A DNA stretch of 64,000 nt from Martelella alba (GTDB lineage: Bacteria > Pseudomonadota > Alphaproteobacteria > Rhizobiales > Rhizobiaceae). The notes below the pieces were generated by a model, which did not search any database, was not told where the DNA came from, and worked only from the letters and a program-made list of their open reading frames with translations. Location: contig NZ_VHLG01000004.1 of NCBI RefSeq assembly GCF_006516955.1, forward strand, positions 124,001 to 188,000. The letters are read 5' to 3'. Numbering within the stretch: the first letter of the stretch is position 1; each line of letters opens with the position of its first letter. A program made the position numbers and the translations under genes. Shown one piece after another: positions 35,587 to 45,568 of the stretch.

Positions 35587-35661
35587 GGCACCGTCATGAA
35601 GACCCGCTAACCGTCCCGCATTCGAAATTGCAGTTTTCCTACTCTTCGAACGGGGACATTC

Positions 35662-36981
35662 ATGATCAAGAAAATCGCTCTCGCCGCTCTGGCTCTCGGC
35701 CTGTCGGCTTCCGTCTCGCAGGCGGCAACGCAGATCCAGTGGTGGCATGCCATGGGTGGCGAGCTCGGCCAGAAGCTCAACGAGATCGTTGCAAATTACA
35801 ACGCATCGCAGGACCAGTATGAGGTAGTTCCCACCTACAAGGGCAACTATGCTGAAACCATGACCTCAGCCATCGCTGCTTTCCGCGCCAAGGAACAGCC
35901 TGCCATCGTTCAGGTCTATGAGGTTGGTACCGGCACGATGATGGCCGCCAAGGGCGCGATCTATCCGGTCTACCAGTTGATGAAGGATAGCGGCGCCAAC
36001 TTCGACCCCAAGGCCTTCCTCCCGGCCGTTGTCGGCTACTACACCGATACCGATGGCAACATGCTGTCCATGCCGTTCAACTCTTCGACGCCGATCCTCT
36101 ATTACAACAAGAATGTGTTCGAAAAGGCCGGGCTTGACCCGAACCAGCCGCCCAAGACCTGGGAAGATATGGAAGCCTATTCGAAGAAGATCGTTGAAAG
36201 CGGTGCTGCGCCCTGCGGCTTCACCACCGGCTGGGTGTCCTGGATCCAGACAGAAAACTTCTCCGCCTGGCACAATGTTCCACTCGGCACCGAACAGAAC
36301 GGTTTTGGCGGTCTCGATACCGAACTGACCATGAATGGTCCGCTGCAGGTCCGCCACTGGGGCAATCTGAAGAAATGGGCTGACGAAGGCCTCTACCGCT
36401 ATGCCGGTGCAGAAGGCGGCGCCGATGCCCAGCCGATGTTCTACGCCCAGACCTGCGCCATGATGATGAACTCGTCCGCCTCGCGCGCCGGTGTCATGGC
36501 CAATGCCAAGGATTTCGACGTCGGCTTCGGCATGCTGCCCTATTACAGCGATGTTGAAGGCGCACCGCAGAACTCCATCATTGGCGGTGCAACGCTGTGG
36601 GTGCTGCAGGGCAAGGATGACGCTACCTACAAGGGTGTCGCCGACTTCTTCTCCTACCTGTCCTCACCTGAAGTTCAGGCCGACTGGCACCAGTTCTCCG
36701 GCTACCTGCCGATCACCACGGCAGCCTATGAGCTTGGCCAGAGCCAGGGCTATTATACCGAAAACCCGGGTGCTGATGTCGGCATCAAGCAGATCACGCT
36801 GAACCCGCCGACGGAAAACTCCAAGGGCCTGCGCTTCGGCAATTATGTCCAGATCCGTGGCATTATCGACGAAGAATTCGAAGCCATGCTGGGCAATGAA
36901 AAGACCCCGCAGGAAGCGCTTGATGAGCTCGTCTCGCGCGGCAATGCGCTGCTGCGCGAATTCCAGGCTGCAAATCAGTAA
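35662..36981 (+). CDS. ugpB: sn-Glycerol-3-phosphate ABC transporter substrate-binding protein
   Basis: The 439-residue periplasmic binding protein starts with a signal peptide ([21 protein letters not shown]). The mature protein opens [26 protein letters not shown], characteristic of UgpB, with [37 protein letters not shown] and the ligand-site region [22 protein letters not shown]. It binds glycerol-3-phosphate or glycerophosphodiesters for the UgpAEC importer. GGGG precedes the ATG. It is the first of four genes, ugpB-A-E-C. Confidence 0.94.
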   Translation: MIKKIALAALALGLSASVSQAATQIQWWHAMGGELGQKLNEIVANYNASQDQYEVVPTYKGNYAETMTSAIAAFRAKEQPAIVQVYEVGTGTMMAAKGAIYPVYQLMKDSGANFDPKAFLPAVVGYYTDTDGNMLSMPFNSSTPILYYNKNVFEKAGLDPNQPPKTWEDMEAYSKKIVESGAAPCGFTTGWVSWIQTENFSAWHNVPLGTEQNGFGGLDTELTMNGPLQVRHWGNLKKWADEGLYRYAGAEGGADAQPMFYAQTCAMMMNSSASRAGVMANAKDFDVGFGMLPYYSDVEGAPQNSIIGGATLWVLQGKDDATYKGVADFFSYLSSPEVQADWHQFSGYLPITTAAYELGQSQGYYTENPGADVGIKQITLNPPTENSKGLRFGNYVQIRGIIDEEFEAMLGNEKTPQEALDELVSRGNALLREFQAANQ

Positions 36982-37072
36982 GCCTTTCTTTTCCGGTCTC
37001 GGGGTCCGCGCAAAACTGTGCGGACCTCCTTTGTATTTCCGGCTGGCGACTGCCGCCCAAACGAAGTCCGTC

Positions 37073-37957
37073 ATGACGACCAAGCGCACCATATTCAAAA
37101 ATCAGCTGCTGCCCTATCTGCTTCTGGCGCCACAGCTGGCGATCACCATCATCTTCTTCCTCTGGCCGGCCGGTCAGGCCGTATGGCAATCCTTCCTTCG
37201 CGAGGACGCCTTCGGCATTAAGACGACGTTTGTCGGGCTCGACAATTATGCCCGCCTGTTCGCCGATCCGACCTATCTCAATTCTGTGGGCGTGACGGCA
37301 ATCTTCGCCATTTCGGTGACGATCCTATCCATGGGCACCTCGCTGCTTTTCGCCGTCACCGTTGACCGCATGGTCCGCTCGGCCTCCACCTATACCACGC
37401 TGATCGTCTGGCCCTATGCCGTCGCACCTGCTGTTTCCGGCCTGCTCTGGTGGTTCATCTTCAATCCGACCATCGGCATCGTGCCCTATCTGCTCGATCT
37501 GGTCGGCTATCGCTGGAGCCATACCTCATCCAAGCTCGATGCCATGATCCTGGTGGTGATTGCCGCAAGCTGGAAGCAGATCAGCTACAACTTCCTGTTC
37601 TTCGTTGCCGGTCTCCAGGCGATTCCGTCATCGCTGCGCGAGGCAGCCGCGATTGATGGCGCGGGCCCGTTCAAGCGTTTCTTCACCATCACCTTCCCGC
37701 TTCTGGCGCCCACCACCTTTTTCCTTCTGGTGGTCAATGTCGTTTACACCATGTTCGACACATTCGGCGTGATCGACGCGACGACCCAGGGCGGCCCGGC
37801 CCAGGCGACCAATATTCTCGTCTACAAGGTGTTCCGGGATGGCTTCATCGGCCTCAATCTCGGTTCGTCGGCGGCGCAATCCGTCGTGCTGATGATCATG
37901 GTCATCGCGCTGACCGTGGTGCAGTTCCGCTACATCGAACGCCGCGTGGAATATTAG
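37073..37957 (+). CDS. ugpA: sn-Glycerol-3-phosphate ABC transporter permease UgpA
   Basis: The 294-residue permease has six membrane segments, beginning [31 protein letters not shown] and with the MalF/UgpA EAA loop [28 protein letters not shown] 37073 is chosen; the open frame further upstream lies inside ugpB and its downstream gap. It pairs with UgpE to form the membrane channel. Confidence 0.94.
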   Translation: MTTKRTIFKNQLLPYLLLAPQLAITIIFFLWPAGQAVWQSFLREDAFGIKTTFVGLDNYARLFADPTYLNSVGVTAIFAISVTILSMGTSLLFAVTVDRMVRSASTYTTLIVWPYAVAPAVSGLLWWFIFNPTIGIVPYLLDLVGYRWSHTSSKLDAMILVVIAASWKQISYNFLFFVAGLQAIPSSLREAAAIDGAGPFKRFFTITFPLLAPTTFFLLVVNVVYTMFDTFGVIDATTQGGPAQATNILVYKVFRDGFIGLNLGSSAAQSVVLMIMVIALTVVQFRYIERRVEY

Positions 37958-37966
37958 GAGCCCGTC

Positions 37967-38815
37967 ATGGTCGAAAATCAGCGCTGGCTCGACATTCTGT
38001 CCCATGCCATTCTCATCCTCGGCGTCATCATCGTCGCCTTTCCGCTTTATATCGCCGTCATTGCCTCCACCCATGAAACATCGGATTTCATGACCGGGAC
38101 CATTCCGCTTCTGCCGGGCGGCCATGCCATCGAGAATTATTCGACAATCCTGTTTTCCGGGTTGAAGAACAACGGCACGCCGCCGATCGCCATGATGATG
38201 CTGAACAGCCTGATCATGGCGCTGATCGTGGCCCTCGGAAAGATCGCCATCTCGATCACCTCGGCCTTCGCGATTGTCTATTTCCGGTTCCGCTTCCGCA
38301 TGCTGGCTTTCTGGCTGATCTTCATCACGCTGATGCTGCCGGTAGAAGTGCGCATCATGCCGACCTTCAAGGTGGTTGCCGATCTCGGCCTGCTCAATTC
38401 CTATGCCGGCCTGTCAATCCCGCTGATCGCTTCGGCAACGGCGACCTTCTTGTTCCGGCAGGTGTTTCTGACCATGCCGGACGAGTTGACGGAAGCCGCC
38501 CGCATTGATGGCGCAGGGCCGCTGAAATTCTTCCGCGACATGCTGCTGCCGCTGTCGCGCACCAATATCGCGGCCCTATTCGTCATCCTCTTCATCTTCG
38601 GCTGGAACCAGTATCTCTGGCCAATGCTGGTGACGACCGACCAGCGCTTCTACACCGTGATCATGGGGATCAAGCGGCTCGCTGACGTTGTCGACGGCCG
38701 GCCCACCTGGCATCTCGTGATGGCGGCGGTCACCCTTGCCATGCTGCCACCCGTGCTCGTGGTGATCTTCATGCAAAAGCTCTTCGTCAAGGGCCTCGTC
38801 GAAACGGAGAAATAA
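37967..38815 (+). CDS. ugpE: sn-Glycerol-3-phosphate ABC transporter permease UgpE
   Basis: The 282-residue partner permease shows about six membrane segments, the UgpE N-terminus ([35 protein letters not shown]) and the EAA loop [51 protein letters not shown] is diagnostic of the UgpE/MalG group. It follows ugpA by 9 bp with GGAG before the ATG. Confidence 0.94.
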   Translation: MVENQRWLDILSHAILILGVIIVAFPLYIAVIASTHETSDFMTGTIPLLPGGHAIENYSTILFSGLKNNGTPPIAMMMLNSLIMALIVALGKIAISITSAFAIVYFRFRFRMLAFWLIFITLMLPVEVRIMPTFKVVADLGLLNSYAGLSIPLIASATATFLFRQVFLTMPDELTEAARIDGAGPLKFFRDMLLPLSRTNIAALFVILFIFGWNQYLWPMLVTTDQRFYTVIMGIKRLADVVDGRPTWHLVMAAVTLAMLPPVLVVIFMQKLFVKGLVETEK

Positions 38816-38819
38816 GAAA

Positions 38820-39899
38820 ATGGCTTCGATATCGCTTCAAAACATCTCCAAGACTTATCCCGGCGGAACAAAAGCCGTGAGCAATGTCGATCTCGAAATT
38901 GCCGATGGCGAATTCATTGTACTTGTCGGCCCGTCAGGCTGCGGCAAGTCAACGCTTCTGCGCATGGTGGCAGGCCTTGAGACTATCACCGATGGCAAGG
39001 CCCTGATCGGTGACCGGCTGATCAATCAGGTTGAGCCCGCCGACCGTGACATCGCCATGGTGTTCCAGAATTACGCGCTTTACCCGCATATGACGGTCTA
39101 TAACAACCTCGCCTATGGGCTGAAAAACCGTGGAACGCCGAAAGCGGAAATCGCCGCACGCGTTGCAGAGGCGGCGAAAATGCTGGAGATTGAGCAATAT
39201 CTCGAGCGCAAGCCGCGCGCGCTTTCCGGCGGTCAGCGCCAGCGTGTGGCCATGGGCCGCGCCATTGTGCGCAAGCCGGCAGCCTTCCTCTTTGATGAAC
39301 CGCTATCGAACCTCGATGCCAAGCTGCGCGTGACCATGCGCGGCGAAATCAAGCGTTTGCAGAAACGCCTCGGCACCACCTCGCTCTATGTCACCCACGA
39401 CCAGCTTGAGGCCATGACGCTGGCCGACCGGCTGGTCGTCCTGAATGCCGGGCGTATCGAACAGATCGGTACACCGCTCAAGGTCTATCACGAACCGGCA
39501 TCCACCTTCGTCGCCAGCTTTATCGGCTCGCCGGCGATGAACCTCATGCAGGGCTTGATTGAGGGTGACAGTCTGAAAATCGATGGCCAGATGATCAGTC
39601 TTGGCGCCAGCGCACCCGGCATTTCAGGCCCTGTCACGGTTGGCATTCGCGCCGAGGACCTGCAGCCCTTTGCCGGAGAAGGCGCTACACTCGATCTCAA
39701 CTTCGATTATGCCGAAGAACTCGGTGCACTGCGGCTTGCCCATTTCAGCCTTGACGGCAAGACATTGACGGCAGCGCTTTCACCGGCCCTGCCCCTCACC
39801 GACCGGATGACCCTTGGAATTGCTGCTGAAAAACTGCATTTCTTCGATGCCACCAGCGGCAAGCGGATCTCGTCTGTGAAATCTGCCGTGGCAGCGTGA
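38820..39899 (+). CDS. ugpC: sn-Glycerol-3-phosphate ABC transporter ATPase UgpC
   Basis: The 359-residue ATPase has Walker [40 protein letters not shown], signature [15 protein letters not shown], Walker [17 protein letters not shown] and the switch [14 protein letters not shown]. The C-terminal TOBE/OB region (about 240-350) is the regulatory domain of the MalK/UgpC group. It is 4 bp behind ugpE and closes the operon. Confidence 0.95.
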   Translation: MASISLQNISKTYPGGTKAVSNVDLEIADGEFIVLVGPSGCGKSTLLRMVAGLETITDGKALIGDRLINQVEPADRDIAMVFQNYALYPHMTVYNNLAYGLKNRGTPKAEIAARVAEAAKMLEIEQYLERKPRALSGGQRQRVAMGRAIVRKPAAFLFDEPLSNLDAKLRVTMRGEIKRLQKRLGTTSLYVTHDQLEAMTLADRLVVLNAGRIEQIGTPLKVYHEPASTFVASFIGSPAMNLMQGLIEGDSLKIDGQMISLGASAPGISGPVTVGIRAEDLQPFAGEGATLDLNFDYAEELGALRLAHFSLDGKTLTAALSPALPLTDRMTLGIAAEKLHFFDATSGKRISSVKSAVAA

Positions 39900-39907
39900 A
39901 TGTGCAA

Positions 39908-39934
39908 AAGGCCGGATCAGCGGCATCCGGCCTT
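39908..39934 (+). terminator. Hairpin after ugpC
   Basis: A perfect 10-bp stem AAGGCCGGAT / ATCCGGCCTT with a 7-base loop starts 9 bp after the ugpC stop. There is no T-run, so it may act as a weak or factor-assisted terminator, or protect the 3' end of the mRNA. Confidence 0.55.
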
Positions 39935-40014
39935 GCCTGCCCCGTTGCCAAGCAGCAGGACCACCATTACATATCTTCCCGTTTGAATGACATTAACGCG
40001 GAAACAGTGCTCTC

Positions 40015-40962
40015 ATGGCCAATATCAGGAATGTCGCGGTCCAGATGGACCATATCTCCACGGTGAAGATCGCAGGCGATTCCACCTTTGCCATGTCGCT
40101 GGAAGCCCAGGCGCGGGGCTATAATCTTTTCCACTATACGCCCGACCGGCTTTCCATGCGCGATGGAAAGGTGTTTGCCGAAGTCGAAGCGATGACGCTG
40201 CGCGATGTCGAGGGCGATCACTATGATCTGGGTCCCCGCGAACGCGTCGATCTTGCGACCATGGATGTCGTGCTTCTGCGCCAGGACCCGCCCTTTGACA
40301 TGGCCTACATCACCACCACCCACATGCTGGAGCGCATTCACCCGAAAACACTGGTGGTCAACGATCCCGCCTGGGTGCGCAATTCACCGGAGAAGATTTT
40401 CGTCACCGAATTTGCCGATCTGATGCCGAAGACACTGATCACCAAGGACCCTGGTGAACTGGCCCGTTTCCGCGACGAAATGGGTGACATCATCCTGAAG
40501 CCGCTTTACGGCAATGGTGGTGCCGGCGTCTTCCATTCCGCCCGGGACGACCGCAACTTCACATCGCTTCTGGAAATGTTTGGCCAGATGTTCCGCGAGC
40601 CCTATATCGCCCAACAATATCTGCCGGCCGTGCGCAAGGGTGACAAGCGTATCATTCTCATTGATGGCGAATTTGCCGGGGCGATCAACCGCGTCCCCGC
40701 CGAAACAGACAGCCGTTCCAACATGCATGTCGGCGGACGGGCGGAACCGACAGAACTCACGAAACGCGAAGCGGAAATCTGCCGACGGATCGGTCCCGCT
40801 CTCAAGGAGCGCGGCTTCATTCTGGTCGGCATTGACGTCATTGGCGACTATATGACCGAGATCAACGTCACCTCACCGACCGGCATCCGCGAGGTCCAGA
40901 AATTCGGCGGCGCTGATATCGCTGCGCTCTTCTGGGATGCCGTTGAAAAGAAACGCGGCTGA
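40015..40962 (+). CDS. gshB: Glutathione synthetase
   Basis: The 315-residue ATP-grasp enzyme joins gamma-glutamylcysteine and glycine. The N-terminal [40 protein letters not shown], the glycine-rich loop [14 protein letters not shown], the RIILIDGEF strand and the C-terminal [24 protein letters not shown] are typical. It is a single gene, likely from its own promoter, ending in a strong hairpin at 40997-41025. Confidence 0.95.
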   Translation: MANIRNVAVQMDHISTVKIAGDSTFAMSLEAQARGYNLFHYTPDRLSMRDGKVFAEVEAMTLRDVEGDHYDLGPRERVDLATMDVVLLRQDPPFDMAYITTTHMLERIHPKTLVVNDPAWVRNSPEKIFVTEFADLMPKTLITKDPGELARFRDEMGDIILKPLYGNGGAGVFHSARDDRNFTSLLEMFGQMFREPYIAQQYLPAVRKGDKRIILIDGEFAGAINRVPAETDSRSNMHVGGRAEPTELTKREAEICRRIGPALKERGFILVGIDVIGDYMTEINVTSPTGIREVQKFGGADIAALFWDAVEKKRG

Positions 40963-40996
40963 GCAACACCAGCATTCCCTGAAAGCAGGACTTGCA

Positions 40997-41025
40997 AAGG
41001 CTTCCCCACTCTGTGGGGAAGCCTT
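40997..41025 (+). terminator. Terminator hairpin after gshB
   Basis: A perfect 13-bp stem AAGGCTTCCCCAC / GTGGGGAAGCCTT with a three-base loop begins 34 bp after the gshB stop. The tail TATCTG has few T residues but the stem is very stable. Confidence 0.72.
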
Positions 41026-41208
41026 ATCTGTGACGTGCCCGGCTGCCGCTGCACGGCAGCACAACCTCATTACATCCGACAACAACCATACCGGACAATG
41101 CAAAATACGGCCCGGGCGCGATACCCCGAAATTACCGACGGAAATGATCCGCGTTTGTTCCAGGCACACAACCAAACACAACCCATACACAACCCATAAC
41201 AGGCAAAA

Positions 41209-41223
41209 GTTCTATATTTGTTC
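41209..41223 (+). promoter_or_regulatory. LexA-type SOS box upstream of comM
   Basis: GTTCTATATTTGTTC is an exact GTTC-N7-GTTC, the direct-repeat LexA site of alphaproteobacteria, 75 bp before the comM start. It suggests damage-inducible expression of comM. Confidence 0.6.
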
Positions 41224-41297
41224 TTGCGCAAGGGTGATATTCATGCAAGAGTTGCAGCATAATTTTGTTTCGCGCAGGCTTCGGGGGCGGCGGGCTT

Positions 41298-42830
41298 ATG
41301 GTTTCGAGGGTAAACACGGTTGCATTTCAGGGGATAGAAGGCGTTCCGGTGGATGTTCAGGTGATGGTCGCCCCCGGCAAGCTCGGCATGCAGATTGTCG
41401 GCCTGCCGGACAAGGCGGTGGCGGAGAGCCGGGAGCGCGTTCAGGCGGCGCTGCATGCCTCGGGTCTTGCCCTTCCCGCCAAGCGCATCACCATCAATCT
41501 TGCACCGGCAGATCTGCCGAAGGAAGGGTCGCATTTTGACCTCGCAATAGCACTCGGACTGATGGCCGCTCTCGGCGCGATCCCTGCCGATGTGCTTGCC
41601 AGTTTTCTTGTCATCGGCGAACTTAATCTAGACGGCACGATTGCCGCCGTCGCTGGTGCCCTGCCCGCCGCCATGACCGCCAATGCCCTTGACAAGGGGC
41701 TGATCTGCCCGGCCGATTGCGGCCCTGAGGCAGCCTGGGCGGGCGGTGACCTCGATATTCTTGCACCGCGAAGCCTCATCGCCGTTGCCAACCATTTCAA
41801 GGGCACGCAGGTGCTTTCCAGACCGCAGCCGGCGATCCGTCAACCTGGCGGGCTTCCGGGTGACTTCTCCGAGATCCGCGGCCAGGAGAGCGCCAAACGC
41901 GCCCTGGAAATCGCTGCTGCCGGTGGCCATAACCTGCTGATGATCGGCCCGCCGGGCGCCGGAAAGTCGATGCTGGCCTCACGGCTGTCCTCCATTCTTC
42001 CGCCGCTTTCCCCGCCGGAACTGCTCGATGTATCGATGATCCACTCGATTGCCGGACAGATAGCCGGCGGAAAGCTGTCCGACCGTCGGCCCTTTCGCGC
42101 GCCTCACCACTCCGCCAGCATGGCGTCACTCGTCGGCGGCGGACTGAAAGCACGGCCGGGCGAGGCCTCACTCGCCCATCATGGCATCCTCTTTCTCGAT
42201 GAATTGCCAGAGTTTTCACCCCAGGTTCTCGATGCATTGCGGCAGCCGCTCGAAACCGGCGAATGCGTGATTGCCAGGGCCAATCATCGCGTTTCCTATC
42301 CCGCACGGTTCCAGCTGATTGCCGCCATGAATCCCTGTCGCTGCGGCATGGCAGGCGAGCCGGGCTACAGCTGCGCGCGCGGTGACCGCTGCGCCAGTGA
42401 CTATCAGGCCCGGATTTCCGGACCGCTTATGGACCGCATCGATATCACCATCAATGTACCGGCCGTTTCCGCCCTCGACCTGATGGGACCACGCAGCAGC
42501 GAGCCAAGCAGCGAGGTTGCCCGCCGTGTGGCCCGGGCCAGATCGGTTCAGACGGAGCGCTTCAGCAAGACCGACCCGACCGGAACCAATGCCCGCTGCA
42601 ACGCTGGGCAGATCGAAGAGATCGCCCTGCCTGACCGTGCCGGCACTGCATTGCTTCAGGAAGCAGCCGAAAAGCTTCAGTTTTCCGCCCGGGCCTATCA
42701 TCGCATCCTGAAAGTGGCGCGCACCATCGCAGATCTGGACGGCAGTGAGCAGGTCGGAAGGGCTCATATCGGCGAAGCAATCGCCTACCGGATGGCAATG
42801 CGTCAGCCAGCTACATTGCAAACAGCATAA
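41298..42830 (+). CDS. comM: YifB/ComM family Mg-chelatase-like AAA+ ATPase
   Basis: The 510-residue protein has a Lon-S5-like N-terminal domain (VNTVAFQGIEGVPVDVQVMVAPGKLGMQIVGLPDKAVAESRERVQAAL), a central AAA+ Mg-chelatase module with Walker A GPPGAGKSMLASRL (about residue 220), Walker B LFLDELPEFSP, and a C-terminal helical Mg-chelatase domain with cysteine pairs (NPCRCGMAGEPGYSCARGDRC). ComM is a hexameric helicase that promotes branch migration during natural transformation. ATG 41298 is chosen; the frame extends 11 codons upstream. A LexA-type box lies 75 bp before it. Confidence 0.93.
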   Translation: MVSRVNTVAFQGIEGVPVDVQVMVAPGKLGMQIVGLPDKAVAESRERVQAALHASGLALPAKRITINLAPADLPKEGSHFDLAIALGLMAALGAIPADVLASFLVIGELNLDGTIAAVAGALPAAMTANALDKGLICPADCGPEAAWAGGDLDILAPRSLIAVANHFKGTQVLSRPQPAIRQPGGLPGDFSEIRGQESAKRALEIAAAGGHNLLMIGPPGAGKSMLASRLSSILPPLSPPELLDVSMIHSIAGQIAGGKLSDRRPFRAPHHSASMASLVGGGLKARPGEASLAHHGILFLDELPEFSPQVLDALRQPLETGECVIARANHRVSYPARFQLIAAMNPCRCGMAGEPGYSCARGDRCASDYQARISGPLMDRIDITINVPAVSALDLMGPRSSEPSSEVARRVARARSVQTERFSKTDPTGTNARCNAGQIEEIALPDRAGTALLQEAAEKLQFSARAYHRILKVARTIADLDGSEQVGRAHIGEAIAYRMAMRQPATLQTA

Positions 42831-43143
42831 AGCGCCTGAGCCTTGAAGGCGGGTCATCCACGACCAGCAAAGATAGTTTGGCGGCGATCCACGTTGCGGC
42901 AAAGCTATGGTCGCGCAGTCGCAAAAGGCCTTTGCAAAACAGCGAAGCCTCACAATGCACAGTATCAGACTATTGTCTGATCTTGGAAACAAACACTGCA
43001 CCAGCTGGGCAATGTCCGCCAGCGGTAAGGAAAGCCATAGCCGTCCCGCTGCAGACAGGCGGGAAAATCTCACCAACCTTTATCCCCGGCTCCACCGAGC
43101 CGTTTAAGCTTGGCCCTGAAACGATTTCTCAATGGAGACGGCC
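42831..43143. other. 313-bp intergenic region between comM and the DUF2793 gene
   Basis: It contains one perfect short hairpin, ATCAGAC-TATT-GTCTGAT at 42964-42981, without a T-run, and a GC-rich imperfect hairpin around 43043-43062 (CCCGCTGCAGACAGGCGGG). No gene, RNA gene or clear promoter is supported. Confidence 0.5.
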
Positions 43144-44181
43144 ATGTCGGATAACACTGCCAATCTTGCACTCCCTTTCATCTTGCCCGCGCAGGCGCAA
43201 AAACATGTGACCCATAATGAAGCGCTCCAGCGGCTTGATACCGTTGTACAACTTTCCATTGTGTCGACAGCTGCAACGCCGCCGTCGGCCCCGACAGAGG
43301 GTGACCGCTATCGTGTTGGCCCCGGAGCAAGCGATGGCTTTGCCGGTAAGGACGGCAAAATTGCCGTCTATCAGGATGGCAACTGGGTCTTCATCACGCC
43401 AGCATCTGGCTGGCTGGCATGGTTCCAAGATGACGAATGCCTGCTTTGCTATGACGGAGCCGCATGGACAGAACCACCAATGCCCTCGGCTGCCAGTTGC
43501 AACATGCTGGGCGTTAACGCAACGGCCGACAGCACCAATCGCCTGGCCGTTTCCAGCGCGGCCACACTCTTGAACCATATAGGCAATGGCCACCAGCTAA
43601 AGATCAACAAGGCGGCCAGCACTGACACCGCGTCACTGCTGTTCCAGACCGGATGGTCCGGCCGCGCTGAAATGGTCCTTGCGGGCAACGACGACTTTTC
43701 AGTCAAAACCAGTGTCGACGGCAGTTCATGGGTTGATGCCCTGGAGATTGCCGGCAATGGCACCATATCCATGCCGCAGCGCCCCATCGTTCGCGCAGCC
43801 CCCGCGCCTTCATCGGGCGTGATAGCAGATGGCAGCGAGACTGGATTTGACACGCTTCATCTGCATCAGACCGGTTTTTCGCTGGGAAGCGCCTGTGCGG
43901 GTGGCGGCTATGCATTGCAGGTGAGCGAAACCGGCTATTATCACCTCTCCCTTTTGATCACCGCATCGGCAACGGCTGCCCATTCGGTGGATCTGCGCAA
44001 AGACAGCTCGGAAACGGTCTTCGCTCTGGCGGGCGCTGCCAGCAGCGGCGTATCCTCCAGCCAGGCAGGCAGTACGATCGCCTATTTGAGCGCAGGTGAT
44101 ACATTAACGCTTCTGCACCATGGTGGCGCCAGCTATGACCTTGGTTACGGAAAAACGGAGATCTCCATTTTTCGCCTCTAA
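43144..44181 (+). CDS. DUF2793 domain protein, phage-tail/gene-transfer-agent-like
   Basis: The 345-residue protein has an N-terminal DUF2793 domain (ALPFILPAQAQKHVTHNEALQRLDTVVQLSIVS, TPPSAPTEGDRYRVG, DGKIAVYQDGNWVFITPASGWLAWFQDDECLLCYDGAAW). The low-complexity Ser/Ala/Thr-rich C-terminal half (about 200-345) ends in beta-like repeats resembling C1q/TNF-type or tail-fibre folds. DUF2793 proteins are commonly encoded with phage tails or next to rhizobial gene-transfer-agent clusters. No other phage gene is nearby, so it is an isolated copy. GGAGACGG precedes ATG 43144. Confidence 0.8.
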   Translation: MSDNTANLALPFILPAQAQKHVTHNEALQRLDTVVQLSIVSTAATPPSAPTEGDRYRVGPGASDGFAGKDGKIAVYQDGNWVFITPASGWLAWFQDDECLLCYDGAAWTEPPMPSAASCNMLGVNATADSTNRLAVSSAATLLNHIGNGHQLKINKAASTDTASLLFQTGWSGRAEMVLAGNDDFSVKTSVDGSSWVDALEIAGNGTISMPQRPIVRAAPAPSSGVIADGSETGFDTLHLHQTGFSLGSACAGGGYALQVSETGYYHLSLLITASATAAHSVDLRKDSSETVFALAGAASSGVSSSQAGSTIAYLSAGDTLTLLHHGGASYDLGYGKTEISIFRL

Positions 44182-44263
44182 TGCATCGGGCAAAACCCGG
44201 AGACCGCTTAGCGACCCCCGGTCGTATCAGGAAGAAAAGTCGAAATCATCACATAAACCCGAC

Positions 44264-44296
44264 CAGAGGCCCGCAGCCGTCTGCTGCGGGCCTCTG
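44264..44296 (+). terminator. Terminator hairpin after the DUF2793 gene
   Basis: A 14-bp perfect stem (CAGAGGCCCGCAGC / GCTGCGGGCCTCTG) with a 5-base loop lies 82 bp past the stop. It is very stable; there is no T-run. Confidence 0.65.
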
Positions 44297-44352
44297 TCCG
44301 CCCTCGAGAAAGGCCTGCTCACGACGCCGGGTCACGGTTGAAGGCATCGCCA

Positions 44353-44374
44353 AATGTGGCAAGTTCGCCACATT
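44353..44374. promoter_or_regulatory. Inverted repeat, possible operator
   Basis: Perfect 8-bp arms AATGTGGC and GCCACATT flank six bases, about 290 bp before the sugar-transferase start. The size is compatible with a dimeric regulator; none is identified. Confidence 0.3.
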
Positions 44375-44472
44375 CGAAGCTATGCATTACACGCATATCT
44401 CCCATTCACATTTAGTGATCGTCGGTAGGAGCCGCATCCCGAGCAGTTTATCACCATAAATACAATATGTTA

Positions 44473-44491
44473 AAACTTGGTTGCCAGGTTT
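44473..44491. promoter_or_regulatory. Inverted repeat, possible operator
   Basis: AAACTTGG-TTG-CCAGGTTT, 7 of 8 arm positions paired, about 170 bp upstream of the sugar-transferase start, in AT-rich promoter-like sequence. This resembles sites of TetR/MarR-type dimers, but no cognate regulator is visible. Confidence 0.3.
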
Positions 44492-44556
44492 CAGCATGGT
44501 GCAGGCGCTCCTCTCGCCGGAGAATGACGTTAATCATTTTTCGCATCACACAGGCC

Positions 44557-44578
44557 GCCTCTTGATTTGAGGCTTTTT
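44557..44578 (+). terminator. Terminator-like hairpin in the sugar-transferase leader
   Basis: GCCTC-TTGATTT-GAGGC followed by TTTTT, about 80 bp before the start codon. It could close upstream read-through or act as an attenuator if the promoter lies before it. The stem is short (5 bp). Confidence 0.45.
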
Positions 44579-44659
44579 CTTGGTGACAAAGATATCGGAA
44601 GATATTAAAACACTTCCACATCAGGAAATTCTAATACAATTTTTATTGAGGGTATTTCC

Positions 44660-45373
44660 TTGACCGTGACAGATTTTCAAAATTCGATCTATTTTTCAGA
44701 TATCAATACATTGCCAACTCGCGCCTTTGGACACGAGGTTTGTGTTGCAACGTCATCGAAGAAACGGACCGCCCAGTTGATGGTCAAGCGTGTTTTCGAT
44801 CTCGCTGTCTCGCTCTCCGCTCTCATCGCTTTGTTCCCGCTGTTCCTGATCGTCGCAACGCTGATCAAACTGGACAACCCGGGGCCCGTTTTCTTTACGC
44901 AGACCCGGTGGGGCCAGGGCGGAAAGAAGATCAACATCTTCAAATTCCGCTCCATGCGGACCGATCTTGGCGACAAGAGCGGCGTTCAGCAGACCATTGC
45001 CAATGATCCGCGTATCACCAAGATCGGCGCATTCATGCGGCGCACAAATATTGATGAGCTGCCGCAGCTGATCAATGTCGTGAAGGGTGACATGTCGCTG
45101 ATCGGACCGCGCTGCCACGCAGTCGGCATGCTTGCTGGCGGCATGCTCTATGAAGAGCTGGTCCCGGAATATCACATGCGCCATTTGATGAAGCCGGGAC
45201 TGAGCGGGCTGGCACAAATTCGCGGCTGGCGCGGACCGACGACACGCAGAGGTGAAGCCCGCGCAAGAGTGATGTGCGACCTCTATTATGTTTCGAATTT
45301 CAATCTTCTGCTCGATGCCAAGATCTTTTTTGCAACCATCCGCTCCGAAGTGGGCCGCGGAACCGGTTTCTGA
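44660..45373 (+). CDS. Undecaprenyl-phosphate sugar phosphotransferase (ExoY/WcaJ-like)
   Basis: The 237-residue protein starts polysaccharide assembly by moving a sugar-1-phosphate to undecaprenyl phosphate. It has one membrane helix (about 46-68) and the catalytic domain with INIFKFRSMRTD, RITKIGAFMRRTNIDELPQLINVVKGDMSLIGPR and KPGLSGLAQIRGWRG, ending DAKIFFATIRSEVGRGTGF. It is the short ExoY form without the four-helix N-terminal domain. The usual GPRP reads GPRC. The start is TTG, with GAGGG upstream. It is separated by about 8 kb from the other exopolysaccharide genes at 53.4-58.6 kb. Confidence 0.88.
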   Translation: MTVTDFQNSIYFSDINTLPTRAFGHEVCVATSSKKRTAQLMVKRVFDLAVSLSALIALFPLFLIVATLIKLDNPGPVFFTQTRWGQGGKKINIFKFRSMRTDLGDKSGVQQTIANDPRITKIGAFMRRTNIDELPQLINVVKGDMSLIGPRCHAVGMLAGGMLYEELVPEYHMRHLMKPGLSGLAQIRGWRGPTTRRGEARARVMCDLYYVSNFNLLLDAKIFFATIRSEVGRGTGF

Positions 45374-45568
45374 CGTCGATCTCACGCACCGCCATCCCTA
45401 CCTGAACGGCTCGCACCCCGGGCCGTTCTTGCTTTGCTTTCGACACACACTCACGGAAAGCCGTCAGATAAAGCTTTCGGCACCAAGTCCGCATTGCCCC
45501 CTCCATGAACATACCCAATTTACCGGCCATCCGACGCGGTGTCTGGTTACCGGAAGATTACCGCCCCC

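Larger units (their letters stand above)
40963..41297. other. 335-bp intergenic region between gshB and comM
   Basis: The left part holds the gshB terminator. The right part is AT-rich with a run of CAACC/CACAAC-type sequence (about 41160-41205) and the LexA-type box at 41209-41223. No gene is supported. Confidence 0.6.
44182..44659. other. 478-bp intergenic region before the sugar transferase gene
   Basis: It contains four inverted repeats: a terminator for the DUF2793 gene (44264-44296), AATGTGGC-N6-GCCACATT (44353-44374), AAACTTGG-N3-CCAGGTTT (44473-44491, one mismatch), and a weak terminator-like hairpin (44557-44578). The right half is AT-rich and must carry the sugar-transferase promoter. 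No coding sequence is supported. Confidence 0.6.

Noticed and set aside
42964-42981. Hairpin ATCAGAC-TATT-GTCTGAT after comM
   Set aside because: No T-run and 130 bp past the stop; stems of this length arise by chance in 64 kb.
43144-44181. Prophage or gene-transfer-agent cluster
   Set aside because: Only a single DUF2793 gene is present; no terminase, capsid, tail or integrase genes flank it.
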